This document shows positions 25,001 to 32,234 of a stretch of 64,000 bases of DNA, piece by piece. Numbering within the stretch: position 1 is the stretch's first letter; each line of letters opens with the position of its first letter. The DNA comes from Terriglobia bacterium. GTDB lineage: Bacteria; Acidobacteriota; Terriglobia; Bryobacterales; Bryobacteraceae. A model generated the notes under the pieces. That model saw only the letters and a list, made by a program, of their open reading frames with translations. It was not told the DNA's origin and made no database searches. The stretch lies in the NCBI GenBank assembly GCA_020073345.1, contig JAIQFI010000025.1, forward strand, positions 1 to 64,000, written 5' to 3'. The position numbers were made by a program, and so were the translations under genes.

Positions 25001-25985
25001 CCTGACGCGCCTCCGCAGTAAGCACCGTGCTTACAACGTTAACTTTTTGTAGATATCGCTGGTTGTCGATCAATGCGAAGAAAAACGCCTTGTTTTTCTT
25101 GATCGGCCCGCCGATCCGCCCGCCGTATTGGTTGCGATTGTAGTAATCCAAGGGTTGGTTTTGCAGGTTTTGAAAGTAGGTCTTGGAGCTCAAGGCCGAG
25201 TTGGCGTTGGTGTAAAAGAGAGCGCCGTGGTAGTCGTTGCCGCCCGATCGGGTAAGCATTTGCACCTGCGCCGATCCGCGGCCTAATGCAGGATCGATCG
25301 AATTGGTGCTCACCCGCACTTCCTCCACCATGTCCGGGCTGGTGAAAATTCCGGAGTAGGCGCCATTGGAGTTGTTATAGCGTCCATCATTGGTGGTCAT
25401 ACCATCGCGGGTGGTATTGACGTTGCCGGTCGCCGTTCCCGCAAAAACCGGGACAGTTTGGCCAGCCGCGGTGAAAACTCCCTGTACGCCAATTACGCCG
25501 GGCGTCAGCGTCACCAGATCCAGCACGTTGCGGCTGGCTACCGGGAGGTTACTCACGTCCCGCAGGTTGAGCGTTCCGCCGACAGAGGCGGAGGTGGTAG
25601 CCAATACCGTGTCCCCCTCCGCGACTACACTCACGGTTTCGCCCGCCGCGGCCACCTCCAGGTTGAAATTGAGCCGCGCCTGCTGGCCTTGGCCCAGGGC
25701 GACATTGTTGTACGTGGCCGTCTTGAATCCGGAAATCGTGGCAGTGAGGGTGTACGTACCCGGCTGGAGACTGGAGAATTCGTAGGCCCCGCTTGTGTTC
25801 GTGGTGGTGTTGGTGACGATTCCAGTGCTGTTATTTTTTGCGGAGACCGCGACCGTCACCATCACGGCGCCGGACGCATCCGTTACGGTGCCTCCGATGG
25901 TCGCGTTCACTTGGGCGAAAGTGCCCGGCACAAGGAAAAGACCGAATACCAGCGTAAATGCAAATGCGCGTGTGGAGAAGTTCAT
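22023..25985 (-). CDS. Oar-like TonB-dependent outer-membrane receptor 1
   Basis: 1320 residues. Signal peptide (MNFSTRAFAFTLVFGLFLVPGTFAQ), then a carboxypeptidase-regulatory-like domain (about 28-115; ATIGGTVTDASGAVMVTVAV, GAYEFSSLQPGTYTLTATISGFK), a plug region (about 120-250; RDVSNLPVASRNVLDLVTLTPG) and a beta-barrel ending in the aromatic-terminated strand VTLNARIDF. The size and layout are those of the Oar/TonB receptors that are heavily expanded in Acidobacteria, thought to import large carbohydrate- or polymer-derived substrates. Substrate unknown. Its 3' end abuts the PQQ dehydrogenase stub and its 5' side an Oar remnant, so the locus has been rearranged. Confidence 0.93.
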   Translation of the reverse strand: MNFSTRAFAFTLVFGLFLVPGTFAQVNATIGGTVTDASGAVMVTVAVSAKNNSTGIVTNTTTNTSGAYEFSSLQPGTYTLTATISGFKTATYNNVALGQGQQARLNFNLEVAAAGETVSVVAEGDTVLATTSASVGGTLNLRDVSNLPVASRNVLDLVTLTPGVIGVQGVFTAAGQTVPVFAGTATGNVNTTRDGMTTNDGRYNNSNGAYSGIFTSPDMVEEVRVSTNSIDPALGRGSAQVQMLTRSGGNDYHGALFYTNANSALSSKTYFQNLQNQPLDYYNRNQYGGRIGGPIKKNKAFFFALIDNQRYLQKVNVVSTVLTAEARQGIFRYLTAGSAGGTSRRNGNAFSSTPSVDINGNTLTSAGGVPLVLNQFNLFTQVKDPNRTQIDPVWFGPQMLKRLPLPNNWTVGDGLNTAGFQFQRREEGIDGATGQSPSADRDHLTLRFDYQVNDKNKLNFVMSREHDWGVSSQSGQLFYPAGYIGDVQRRPRFYSATWTSVITPSLLNEFRFGYKRDTWEGSSAFDQGGGYSGVSSDNLTQSAKDARASFPTINGQFQYIAPSATLLGANGQYAQMNVASPRLTYSPMLQFADTVSWNRSSHSFQGGFDMTREYSQSSNSGGTQTTRPSVSLGVGVVQVPNINSTNFAGLNASDVTTAQDLLANLAGTVASISQQYWINTPADTNWSDYTKNVFFYREHHANQWSSFFKDNWKVTRNLTVNLGMRYDFYGTPYESHGLGGKVVNPFGLSGTNFADAFGNRSSSPGQITTIKFVNANSPNPGDTIYNNDWNNFAPSIGIAYQVPWFKRSTVLRAGYGINYTFAVDFLGLNTNIGNVPGTILNTANPVSSYVSVQTLASSGLLPVSTQGALPFTAVPVTNRSAALNPYDQNLRTPYIQSFNATIQREITRSLTVDVSYIGNKATKLVTGRQINDVDIIDNGLLNAFNTTRSGGNAPLFDTLLNGVNIAGVGVVGQNGLTGSSALRRFTTTNAFIANGQVGSLANFLNTTAALGGLPGTILRKANLPENFFVVNPQFGSMAYQSNNGNSTYHAGQVHFSQRLTHGLSAQGSYTFSKTLGDNTIRDQNNLRLSKGLLNIDRTHVFQEAVSFLVPFGKGGTYLTNVPRWADEAIGGWQISSGASWASGIPLSFTGLNTLNQYANVGIGSVGTADLVGNLPDGYQQVTKGANVVNYFPTLSTKAAPVPNFGTGGDATTLTGRYTNQVVVDQSGNIILANSQPGTTGNLAVNTPLLRGPGQLSFNGAVSKIFTITEGIKLSFRADVINLLNKPQWGNPTTDINSASFGRINTATGNRTVTLNARIDF

Positions 25986-26000
25986 CGTGGCCTCCTGAAT

Positions 26001-26291
26001 CTAACTTTCGATTTTTTTTGGTGCAGTGTACGCTAAACGGCGAGTCTGAAGTGTATTGTTCGGAGTTCCGTTGATTACGGTAAACAGTTGCGACACGGCG
26101 AAATTGCCCGTCTCGGTGCTGACTGCCGAATAGACTTGTCCATTGTCAAGATTCTTGACCGAAATGGGCGCATTGGCGACTACGGCTCCTGTAGCGTCCG
26201 AAATGGTTCCAGTGATCGTGGCCAAGGCGGTTTGGCCGAATCCAATAGAGCTCGACAGCAGCAGTCCAGCAAAGAGCGAGAGTCGGTTCAT
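26001..26291 (-). pseudogene. N-terminal remnant of a second Oar-like receptor
   Basis: 96 codons from the ATG at 26291: signal peptide (MNRLSLFAGLLLSSSIGFGQ) and the first half of a carboxypeptidase-regulatory-like domain (ATITGTISDATGAVVANAPISVKN, ETGNFAVSQL). Where the family would continue, the sequence changes to a basic 25-residue tail and a stop. Only about a tenth of the expected gene is present, and it directly precedes the intact Oar gene on the same strand. Confidence 0.75.
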
Positions 26292-26596
26292 GAATGTTTT
26301 CCCCCAACACAATTCCGGTCCCAAGGCTCGTGACCTCAGCCGGGGCTTTTGGCTTGTCGAATTAGTCCTGAGCCGGCTAATCCAGACACCCAATTCGAAT
26401 ATGCGAGCTGACTATCTCAAAAAGACCGAAGGCTTTGGTCAGTATAGGGAGCAGAATGCGTTTCGTCCAGGAGTCTTGAGTGATATCCCGGATCAATATG
26501 ATTGATACAGCCGGGCAGGCATGCAAAGGCCGCGAGGTGGGGCGACTGGGAGCCAGACTGAACTTGCCAATCCAGTCTCGGAATCCAGTCTTTTTC
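26292..26596. other. Intergenic region, 305 bases, no gene recognised
   Basis: Lies between the Oar remnant and the metallo-beta-lactamase-fold gene. No frame with coding character, signal peptide or family motif was found on either strand. A short imperfect inverted repeat (GACCGAAG...TTTGGTC, about 26426-26441) is the only structure noticed. Any promoter for the Oar remnant would lie at its left end. Confidence 0.5.
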
Positions 26597-27451
26597 TTAC
26601 TTTTCTTGCTTGCCTTTGCCTTGGCCGCGGCCTCCGCCCTTGCCCTGGGGTGGCGGGGCGGCGAGGGCGGCTTCGAAGCTCTTCTCGTATTCGTCGACGT
26701 GAGCCTTGTAGCCATCCGGGTCTACAAAGGGATTCGGGTCGTTAGGGCCCCGCTTCTCCAGCTTGGCGTACTTCTCGGCCATGCCATAGAACGACGCGTG
26801 CGAGCTGAGGAATACTTCGACCGGAAAGGTGCGCGCCTTCTTATACGTCGCGCGGAAGTCGTCGAGGATTCCCGGATACTGATCGAGCGTCTGGACGAAC
26901 CGGCCGTTCAGGCTGCACTCGATAAACGTGTAGTACGTCTTGCCATTTTCCTTAAGGTTCGTGCTCCAGGCGAGGCATCCCCTGGTGTGGCCGGGCATAA
27001 TGTGGGCCGTCAGGGTTGTTCCGCCGAGCGTGACTGTCTGGCCGTCGTCGACCAGACGGTCGATCGGGTGTTCTTTCCCACCGGGACGAAACTCACGCGT
27101 CTTCGCTTCGTCCACGCGGCCGACTACGACCTGAGCGCCCGTCAATTCCTTGACCATGGCGTCTCCCTCTACATGGTCCGGGTGCGCGTGGCCGGCGATC
27201 AGGATCTTGATGTCGCTGAACTTGAACCCCAGCTTCTCTACGTTCGCTCGGATCACCGGCACTGAAGCCTCGTAGTTGCTGTTCATCAGGATATTGCCCT
27301 GGGGCGTGACGATCAGGAACGAAGCCAGTTCCTTGGTGCCCACGTAATACAGGTTGTCCATCACCTTGTGCGGCGGGAACGGATCGTTCCAGCCGTTAGG
27401 CTGAGCAAACGCCGCAAGGGGAAGGAAGGCGAGCAACAAGAATTGGCGCAT
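26597..27451 (-). CDS. Secreted metallo-beta-lactamase-fold hydrolase (B3-like)
   Basis: 284 residues from the ATG at 27451, directly after the DUF6152 stop; a longer upstream frame is a shadow of that gene. Signal peptide MRQFLLLAFLPLAAFAQ. The zinc motif HAHPDH (in LIAGHAHPDHVEGD), the later His in MPGHTRGC and the His in FLSSHASFYG fit a subclass B3-like dinuclear site. It ends with a low-complexity tail (PPPQGKGGGRGQGKGKQ). Whether it acts on beta-lactams cannot be told; many B3-like proteins of soil bacteria are general hydrolases. It forms a three-gene run with DUF6152 and copy 2 of the GHWDG family. Confidence 0.85.
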   Translation of the reverse strand: MRQFLLLAFLPLAAFAQPNGWNDPFPPHKVMDNLYYVGTKELASFLIVTPQGNILMNSNYEASVPVIRANVEKLGFKFSDIKILIAGHAHPDHVEGDAMVKELTGAQVVVGRVDEAKTREFRPGGKEHPIDRLVDDGQTVTLGGTTLTAHIMPGHTRGCLAWSTNLKENGKTYYTFIECSLNGRFVQTLDQYPGILDDFRATYKKARTFPVEVFLSSHASFYGMAEKYAKLEKRGPNDPNPFVDPDGYKAHVDEYEKSFEAALAAPPPQGKGGGRGQGKGKQEK

Positions 27452-27453
27452 GA

Positions 27454-27873
27454 CTATTTCTTCGGCGCTTCTTTGGGCGCTTCTTTGCCGCCCGTGTAGC
27501 TGCTGCCGGTTTCCAGTTTCTTGCCGTCCGGAAGCTGGATATCCCGCGAGTTCGCACGGTAAGCGCCATCCTTCGACATGAATCCGTGGACGATGATCTT
27601 GGTTCCTTCGGGAAGCGTAGTCCGGGTCCAACCGTTGCGCAGCAGGACGCCCGGCGCGCCGCCCTCGACAGACCAATGCTGGATTTGGCCGTCCGGACCT
27701 TTGACGTCGAGATACAGCCAGGAATGTGGATTCACAAAGTCCATCTTCACGACCGTGCCTTCGAGCGTGACGGGCTTGTTCGAATCGAACTCGGCGGAAA
27801 AGGAATGGTGGGCCGACGCCACGGACATCGCCAGCGCGGCTATTCCTAGAATCGCGATCAGTTTGCTGTTCAT
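27454..27873 (-). CDS. DUF6152 family periplasmic protein
   Basis: 139 residues: signal peptide (LIAILGIAALAMSVASA), then the DUF6152 pattern HHSFSAEFDSNKPVTLEGTV, FVNPHSWLYLDV and IIVHGFMSKDGAYRANSRDI, ending in a Lys/Pro/Ala tail. It is a small beta-rich domain of unknown role, commonly next to secreted proteins of the GHWDG family, as here. It overlaps the upstream gene by 4 bases and is followed after 2 bases by the metallo-hydrolase. Confidence 0.85.
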   Translation of the reverse strand: MNSKLIAILGIAALAMSVASAHHSFSAEFDSNKPVTLEGTVVKMDFVNPHSWLYLDVKGPDGQIQHWSVEGGAPGVLLRNGWTRTTLPEGTKIIVHGFMSKDGAYRANSRDIQLPDGKKLETGSSYTGGKEAPKEAPKK

Positions 27874-28784
27874 TGAGTTCTCTCCCTGAAATTTTTGGGG
27901 TCCGGAGCGTTTTTCTGTTGCGGCTCCAGGTGCATCAAGTCGCTATAGAGAAGTTTGTCGGCGAACGGCACGCACTTATGTTCGAGCACTTGCACGTTTT
28001 CGTCGATCAAGCGATACAGCGGCATCTCGATGGTCCAAGGCCTCGAGAAGGTCTTCGGATCCTCAAGCGTCGCTTCGTACCGGATGTGAGTTGAATCCAG
28101 AAGCGTGAATCGTTCGGTCACCTTCAACTGATTGCTGTGAAAATTGCCCGCGCGATCCAACTGTGATTTTTCGTTCTGGCCGGTGGTGACCACCACGAGC
28201 ACGTTGCCTTCCCAGGTACCGTCGGACTTGCCCATCCAGGTATCCACGGGCGGTTCCCCGTGGCCGGTCATGTGGATGATCCGATTGGTGGCGTCGAAGG
28301 GGTAAACCATCAGCAGGTCGCCATTGCCCTGGGAGATCTGGAACGGCATCGTGTGGTAGGTGACACGCGGAACTCCCAGCATGAAGCACCTGGCTTCGGG
28401 GTCCGACGCCGGCCACGCCGCGCGATTCTTATCGCGCTGTTCGAGCGCTTTCGGCAGGTACGGGATCTTTCCATCACCCTTAATGACGCTCTTACCGGCC
28501 GGGATCGCGGCAATCGCGCCCAAGCCCCAAAAGTCGTCAAGAGCCTGCGCGGAATGCGCTTCCAGGTTCCAGTTGGCCGTGTTCAACGCCTGCCAGACGC
28601 CGTTGAGGTTGGGATGCCCCCCGATCGTAGCCGGCCGTTGCCCTGGCTGGGTTTGCTGGGCCTTAGTTTGTTTTGGGGCTTGTTTTGCCTGTTTGGCTTG
28701 CCCCGCTGGCTGAGCTTGCTGCGCTTGCGCGACGGACATCAGCGCCGCCATGCCGATCGCGCCGATGAATCGATTTCGCATCAT
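27870..28784 (-). CDS. Secreted hypothetical protein, GHWDG family, copy 2 (divergent)
   Basis: 304 residues with a signal peptide (ending SVAQA), then a Gln/Ala/Lys/Pro-rich spacer (about 22-50), then the family body: HPNLNGVWQALN, DPEARCFMLGVPRVTY, SDGTWEGNVLVVVTTGQN in place of GHWEGDTLVVET, LKVTERFTLLDSTHIRYEATLEDP and a late CVPFADKLL. The Gly-His of the core is replaced by Gly-Thr. It is first of a coupled minus-strand trio with DUF6152 and the metallo-hydrolase, suggesting a shared periplasmic job. Confidence 0.7.
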   Translation of the reverse strand: MMRNRFIGAIGMAALMSVAQAQQAQPAGQAKQAKQAPKQTKAQQTQPGQRPATIGGHPNLNGVWQALNTANWNLEAHSAQALDDFWGLGAIAAIPAGKSVIKGDGKIPYLPKALEQRDKNRAAWPASDPEARCFMLGVPRVTYHTMPFQISQGNGDLLMVYPFDATNRIIHMTGHGEPPVDTWMGKSDGTWEGNVLVVVTTGQNEKSQLDRAGNFHSNQLKVTERFTLLDSTHIRYEATLEDPKTFSRPWTIEMPLYRLIDENVQVLEHKCVPFADKLLYSDLMHLEPQQKNAPDPKNFRERTQ

Positions 28785-28881
28785 CTACTCCCTATTGTAC
28801 GCTGTTGTTTTCGCCTCACAGAATAACACGCTGGGATTCAGGTAATGTAATATTGATTTGCGGACCTGGAGGAGGCTTACG

Positions 28882-29922
28882 ATGACCAAACAGATTCTGG
28901 CTCTCGGTGTGATCAGCATCACCGTCGTGTGCGCCCAGAATGCGGGCCGAGGCGGACGCGGAGCCCCGCCGCCGCCAGCCGAGCCCGGTACCGCAAAGGA
29001 ACGGCAGCTCTGGGCGTACGACGTGAAGCCGGTCCCTAACTACGTGCCGCCGAAGACGCCTTGGGGCGATCCCGACCTGCAGGGCATCTGGCCCATCAAT
29101 CATCTGATCGCCGTGCCTCTTACGCGGCCGAAGCAGTACGGCGACCGGCTGTACAGGACCGACCAGGAATTCGCCGCCTTAACGGCTCGGGCCCGCGGTA
29201 CCGGACCAGTCCCGGACAGAGACTACCCGGACAGGCTCATGCACCAACTGTCGCTGATCGTCGATCCGAAGGATGGCCAGTTCCCCGAGCTCACCGATAA
29301 TGGCAAGAAGCTTCAGGCGGAGATGAAGAGCAGCTACAAACCGGGTCAGACTGTATTCGACGCGATCGAAGATTTCAGCGCGTGGGACCGCTGCATTACA
29401 CGCGGCATGCCGGTTTCGATGGAGCCGCGCAACTACAACAACGGCATCCGCATCATGCAGTCCCCTGGCTACGTGATGATCCTGGTGGAAATGGCCCACG
29501 AGGTCCGTGTCGTGCCCATCGGCAAGCCGCCACTGCCTTCCGAGATCAAGGAGTGGCTGGGCGAATCACGCGGTCATTGGGAAGGCAACACGCTGGTGGT
29601 GGAGACGACGAACTTTAACGGCCTGGTGGGGCATACCAGCGCAGGCGTTCCCGGATCCCCCGGCCCGCTCCAGCCCGAGACCCCCAACATGAAGATCACG
29701 GAACGGTTCACCCGCGTGGCTCCGGATACCATCGAGTTCACGATGAAGATCGAGGACCCGACGGTTCTGGCCACGGGCTCGTACACCGTGTCGTATCCGA
29801 TGTACCTCGACAACAAGTACGAGATGTATGAGTACGCGTGTCACGAGGGCAACACTGCCGTGCGGAACTACATCGAAACGTCGCGCTACGAGCGCACGCA
29901 TCCTAAAGACGCGAAGAAGTAA
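28882..29922 (+). CDS. Secreted hypothetical protein, GHWDG family, copy 3
   Basis: 346 residues from the ATG at 28882 (GGAGGAGG upstream). Signal peptide MTKQILALGVISITVVCAQ, a low-complexity stretch (NAGRGGRGAPPPPAEPG), then family motifs WGDPDLQGIWPIN, ESRGHWEGNTLVVETTNF, MKITERFTRVAPDTIEF, KIEDPTV and YEMYEYACHEGN. It is divergent from copy 2 over 97 bases, so the two may share control, and it is followed by a GlcG-like gene. Function unknown. Confidence 0.72.
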   Translation: MTKQILALGVISITVVCAQNAGRGGRGAPPPPAEPGTAKERQLWAYDVKPVPNYVPPKTPWGDPDLQGIWPINHLIAVPLTRPKQYGDRLYRTDQEFAALTARARGTGPVPDRDYPDRLMHQLSLIVDPKDGQFPELTDNGKKLQAEMKSSYKPGQTVFDAIEDFSAWDRCITRGMPVSMEPRNYNNGIRIMQSPGYVMILVEMAHEVRVVPIGKPPLPSEIKEWLGESRGHWEGNTLVVETTNFNGLVGHTSAGVPGSPGPLQPETPNMKITERFTRVAPDTIEFTMKIEDPTVLATGSYTVSYPMYLDNKYEMYEYACHEGNTAVRNYIETSRYERTHPKDAKK

Positions 29923-29951
29923 TGCAGCGCGGCTTGACCGATAATGAACCA

Positions 29952-30440
29952 ATGCCGCTAAAATTCATCTTGGCTGCCTTGACGCTTACCGTTGCGGCCT
30001 TCGGCCAAACGCCGCTGGTTCCGCCCGCCAATGTTCCGTACGGTACATCGATCTCGACCGACGCCGCGAAAAAGATTGCGGCGGCCGCCATTGCCGAAGC
30101 TCGCAAGAACAACTGGGCGATGGCTGTGGCCGTCGTGGACACGGGCGGCTACCTGGTGTATTTCGAAAGGATGCCGGATACCCAGCTCGGCAGCGTCAAA
30201 GTCTCCATGGAAAAGGCGAAATCAGCCGCGCTCTTCCGCCGGCCGACAAAGTCGTTTCAGGACACCGTGGCCGGCGGGAAGGAAGGACTCCGCATTCTGG
30301 GCCTAAAGGGAGCGGTCCCGGTCGAAGGCGGCATCCCGATTATCGTGGACGGGAAACTGGTCGGAGCCATTGGCGCTTCCGGCGGCAGTAGCGATCAGGA
30401 CGGCCGCACCGCCCAAGCCGGCGCCGCGGCGATGAAATAA
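29952..30440 (+). CDS. GlcG/HbpS-like haem-degrading family protein, exported
   Basis: 162 residues from the ATG at 29952. Signal peptide (PLKFILAALTLTVAAFGQ), then the GlcG/HbpS fold: TDAAKKIAAAAIAEARKNNW, AVAVVDTGGYLVYFERMPD, KAKSAALFRRPTK and the glycine-rich end VDGKLVGAIGASGGSSDQD. Members bind haem or cobalamin-like ligands, or are of unknown role beside glycolate genes. It follows copy 3 of the GHWDG family closely and is convergent with a cytochrome c-like gene. Confidence 0.85.
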   Translation: MPLKFILAALTLTVAAFGQTPLVPPANVPYGTSISTDAAKKIAAAAIAEARKNNWAMAVAVVDTGGYLVYFERMPDTQLGSVKVSMEKAKSAALFRRPTKSFQDTVAGGKEGLRILGLKGAVPVEGGIPIIVDGKLVGAIGASGGSSDQDGRTAQAGAAAMK

Positions 30441-30448
30441 CAAGCAGG

Positions 30449-31000
30449 TTATCGGCACCTGTTGGCGACGTTCCCAGGGCGGTACTTGTTGTGGCAGTTC
30501 GCGCAGGATGCAGCCAGCACTTCGGCTGCCCCAAGCATCCGGTCCTGGTCCTTGGTCAGAGCCGCTTTGTAGGCGAACGTACCCGCATCCCGAAGTCCCT
30601 TCACCATCTGCACCCAGTCCGCGTTCGCCAGAGGGACATCCCGCCCGTTACTGCACTTGCGGCCCGGCGTCATCAGCAAATCGGCGGAATCCACGAGCGT
30701 GAGCGCGCTATTCTCCACGGCTTCCCATCCTCCGAAGACACCGGTCAGCGGATCGGTCGATCCGGAGGGTTCCGCGGCCGGCTTCACCTCTGCGGGATTG
30801 TATCGCTGCGGGAAGAAGACTACGTTCGAAAGGGGAAAAAAGAGCACCCGCATCAACTGATTGAGGTTCGCAGCAGGTACGGCCGCCGGCGATGAAGGCG
30901 CGGCGCTGGGTTGTGCCATCAGGCATCCGGCACAGAGAACGGCCGCAATAGCCCTGCCGACTCCAGCACGCAGCATCCGCCGATTGTGTCCGTCTTGCAT
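30449..31000 (-). CDS. Small exported cytochrome c-like protein
   Basis: 183 residues; the start at 31000 is supported by GGGAGGATTC upstream. Signal peptide to about residue 30. Helical body with a single C-terminal haem motif CANCH (in LAASCANCHNKYRPG), the pattern of cytochrome c' or c-556-type proteins where CxxCH is near the C-terminus. It would act in periplasmic electron transfer, possibly with PQQ dehydrogenases such as the one at 38992, which has no haem domain of its own. Confidence 0.7.
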   Translation of the reverse strand: MQDGHNRRMLRAGVGRAIAAVLCAGCLMAQPSAAPSSPAAVPAANLNQLMRVLFFPLSNVVFFPQRYNPAEVKPAAEPSGSTDPLTGVFGGWEAVENSALTLVDSADLLMTPGRKCSNGRDVPLANADWVQMVKGLRDAGTFAYKAALTKDQDRMLGAAEVLAASCANCHNKYRPGNVANRCR

Positions 31001-31130
31001 GAATCCTCCCTCGGTGATCCCTCAGAATACACCCGATCGCGCCTTCGCGCTTCGGTTCCGTCGTCAAAAAGTCTGCATCCTGCACGACCTGCCGGAGCGT
31101 ATCTGTCCATAGACCCCGAAAGAACTCACG

Positions 31131-32158
31131 ATGATTGCGAACATTACGCGCCGGCATGCTATCGGTCTGGTAGCGGCAGCGCCGACCCTGCTCGCTGCGC
31201 CAGTAAGCGCCAAGGCCCGCAGCGTTGACGAGACAGGCTTCGTCCAGATCGGAGGAATCGATCAGTGGATCGGGATTCAAGGCAAGGATGCGCGGAATCC
31301 GGTCATTCTCTACCTCCACGGCGGACCGGCCGAGGCCCAGTCGCCCTTTCTGAGGCAGTTCATCCCCTGGGAGACGGACTTCACGGTCGTGAACTGGGAT
31401 CAACGCGGCAGTGGCCGGACCTATGGCAAGTACGGTTCCTCGACACCCGGCATGTCTACGCCGGAATTGGCGCTCGATCGGCTGCGCGAGGACGCACGAG
31501 AGGTTGCAGAGTATGCGCGCAAGCGGCTCTCCAAGAAGAGAATCATTCTGGTCGGTCAAAGCTGGGGGGCGGAACTCGGATTACAGGTCGTCAAACGCTG
31601 GCCTGAGCTGTTCTATGCCTTTGTGGGAACCGGTCAGCCAGTCAGTTGGGGCCTTAAGATCGAGGCACTGGAGCGTTGGGCACGAACACAGGCGGCCGCA
31701 GCCGGCGACCAGGAGTCGTTGACAGCGCTTAACGAGACGGCATCGCTGCCGGTGACGGACGCTAGACGGCTCAATGCGTCGCGCAAGTACAGTCTGGCTC
31801 CGAGTGACCTCGAGTACGCAAAGATCATGGGGACATTCATCGGCTATCCATCGGCTCCCCCCCGGGTGAGGCGGCCGATTGGGTCGCAGGCAGCCAATTC
31901 ACCATGTCCAGGCTTTCGCCGGTCGAAACTTCGTTCGATGCGCGCGCGCTGGGATTAGACGTTCCCGTCCCGTTCTTCGTCATCCAGGGACGCGAGGATC
32001 ACATCGCACCCTTCGAAGTGGCGCAGGCTTACTTCGCGGAGGTCCGCGCTCCGAAGAAGGCGTTCCTTCCGATTGCGGGCGGGCACTATGCCTGCTTCAC
32101 GAACCCGATCGAATTCGTCGACGCACTCCGCCGGCATGTTCGGCCGCTGACTAAGTGA
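31131..32158 (+). pseudogene. Alpha/beta hydrolase (prolyl-aminopeptidase-like) with a frameshift
   Basis: The first frame (31131-about 31860) carries a Tat-like signal (NITRRHAIGLVAAAPTLLAA), the oxyanion motif LYLHGGPAEAQSPF and the nucleophile elbow VGQSWGAELGL. The rest of the fold continues in another frame, about 31863-32158 (MSRLSPVETSFDARAL..., VIQGREDHIAPFEVAQ with the catalytic Asp, and AGGHYACF with the His). The break falls in a run of seven C at 31857-31863. Joined, the product is about 342 residues, a normal length. Either a sequencing error, a real pseudogene, or a slippage switch. Confidence 0.8.
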
Positions 32159-32234
32159 CGGTGTCTCCGAGACAGTCGCCGATGCGGCTAAACCGCAAAC
32201 CCAACCCGGCATCCGGTTCACATAGACTGTGGTA

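Noticed and set aside
26377-26715. 112-codon minus-strand frame with an Ala/Lys-rich stretch
   Set aside because: It overlaps the real C-terminus of the metallo-hydrolase gene in another frame, has no ribosome site and no domain.
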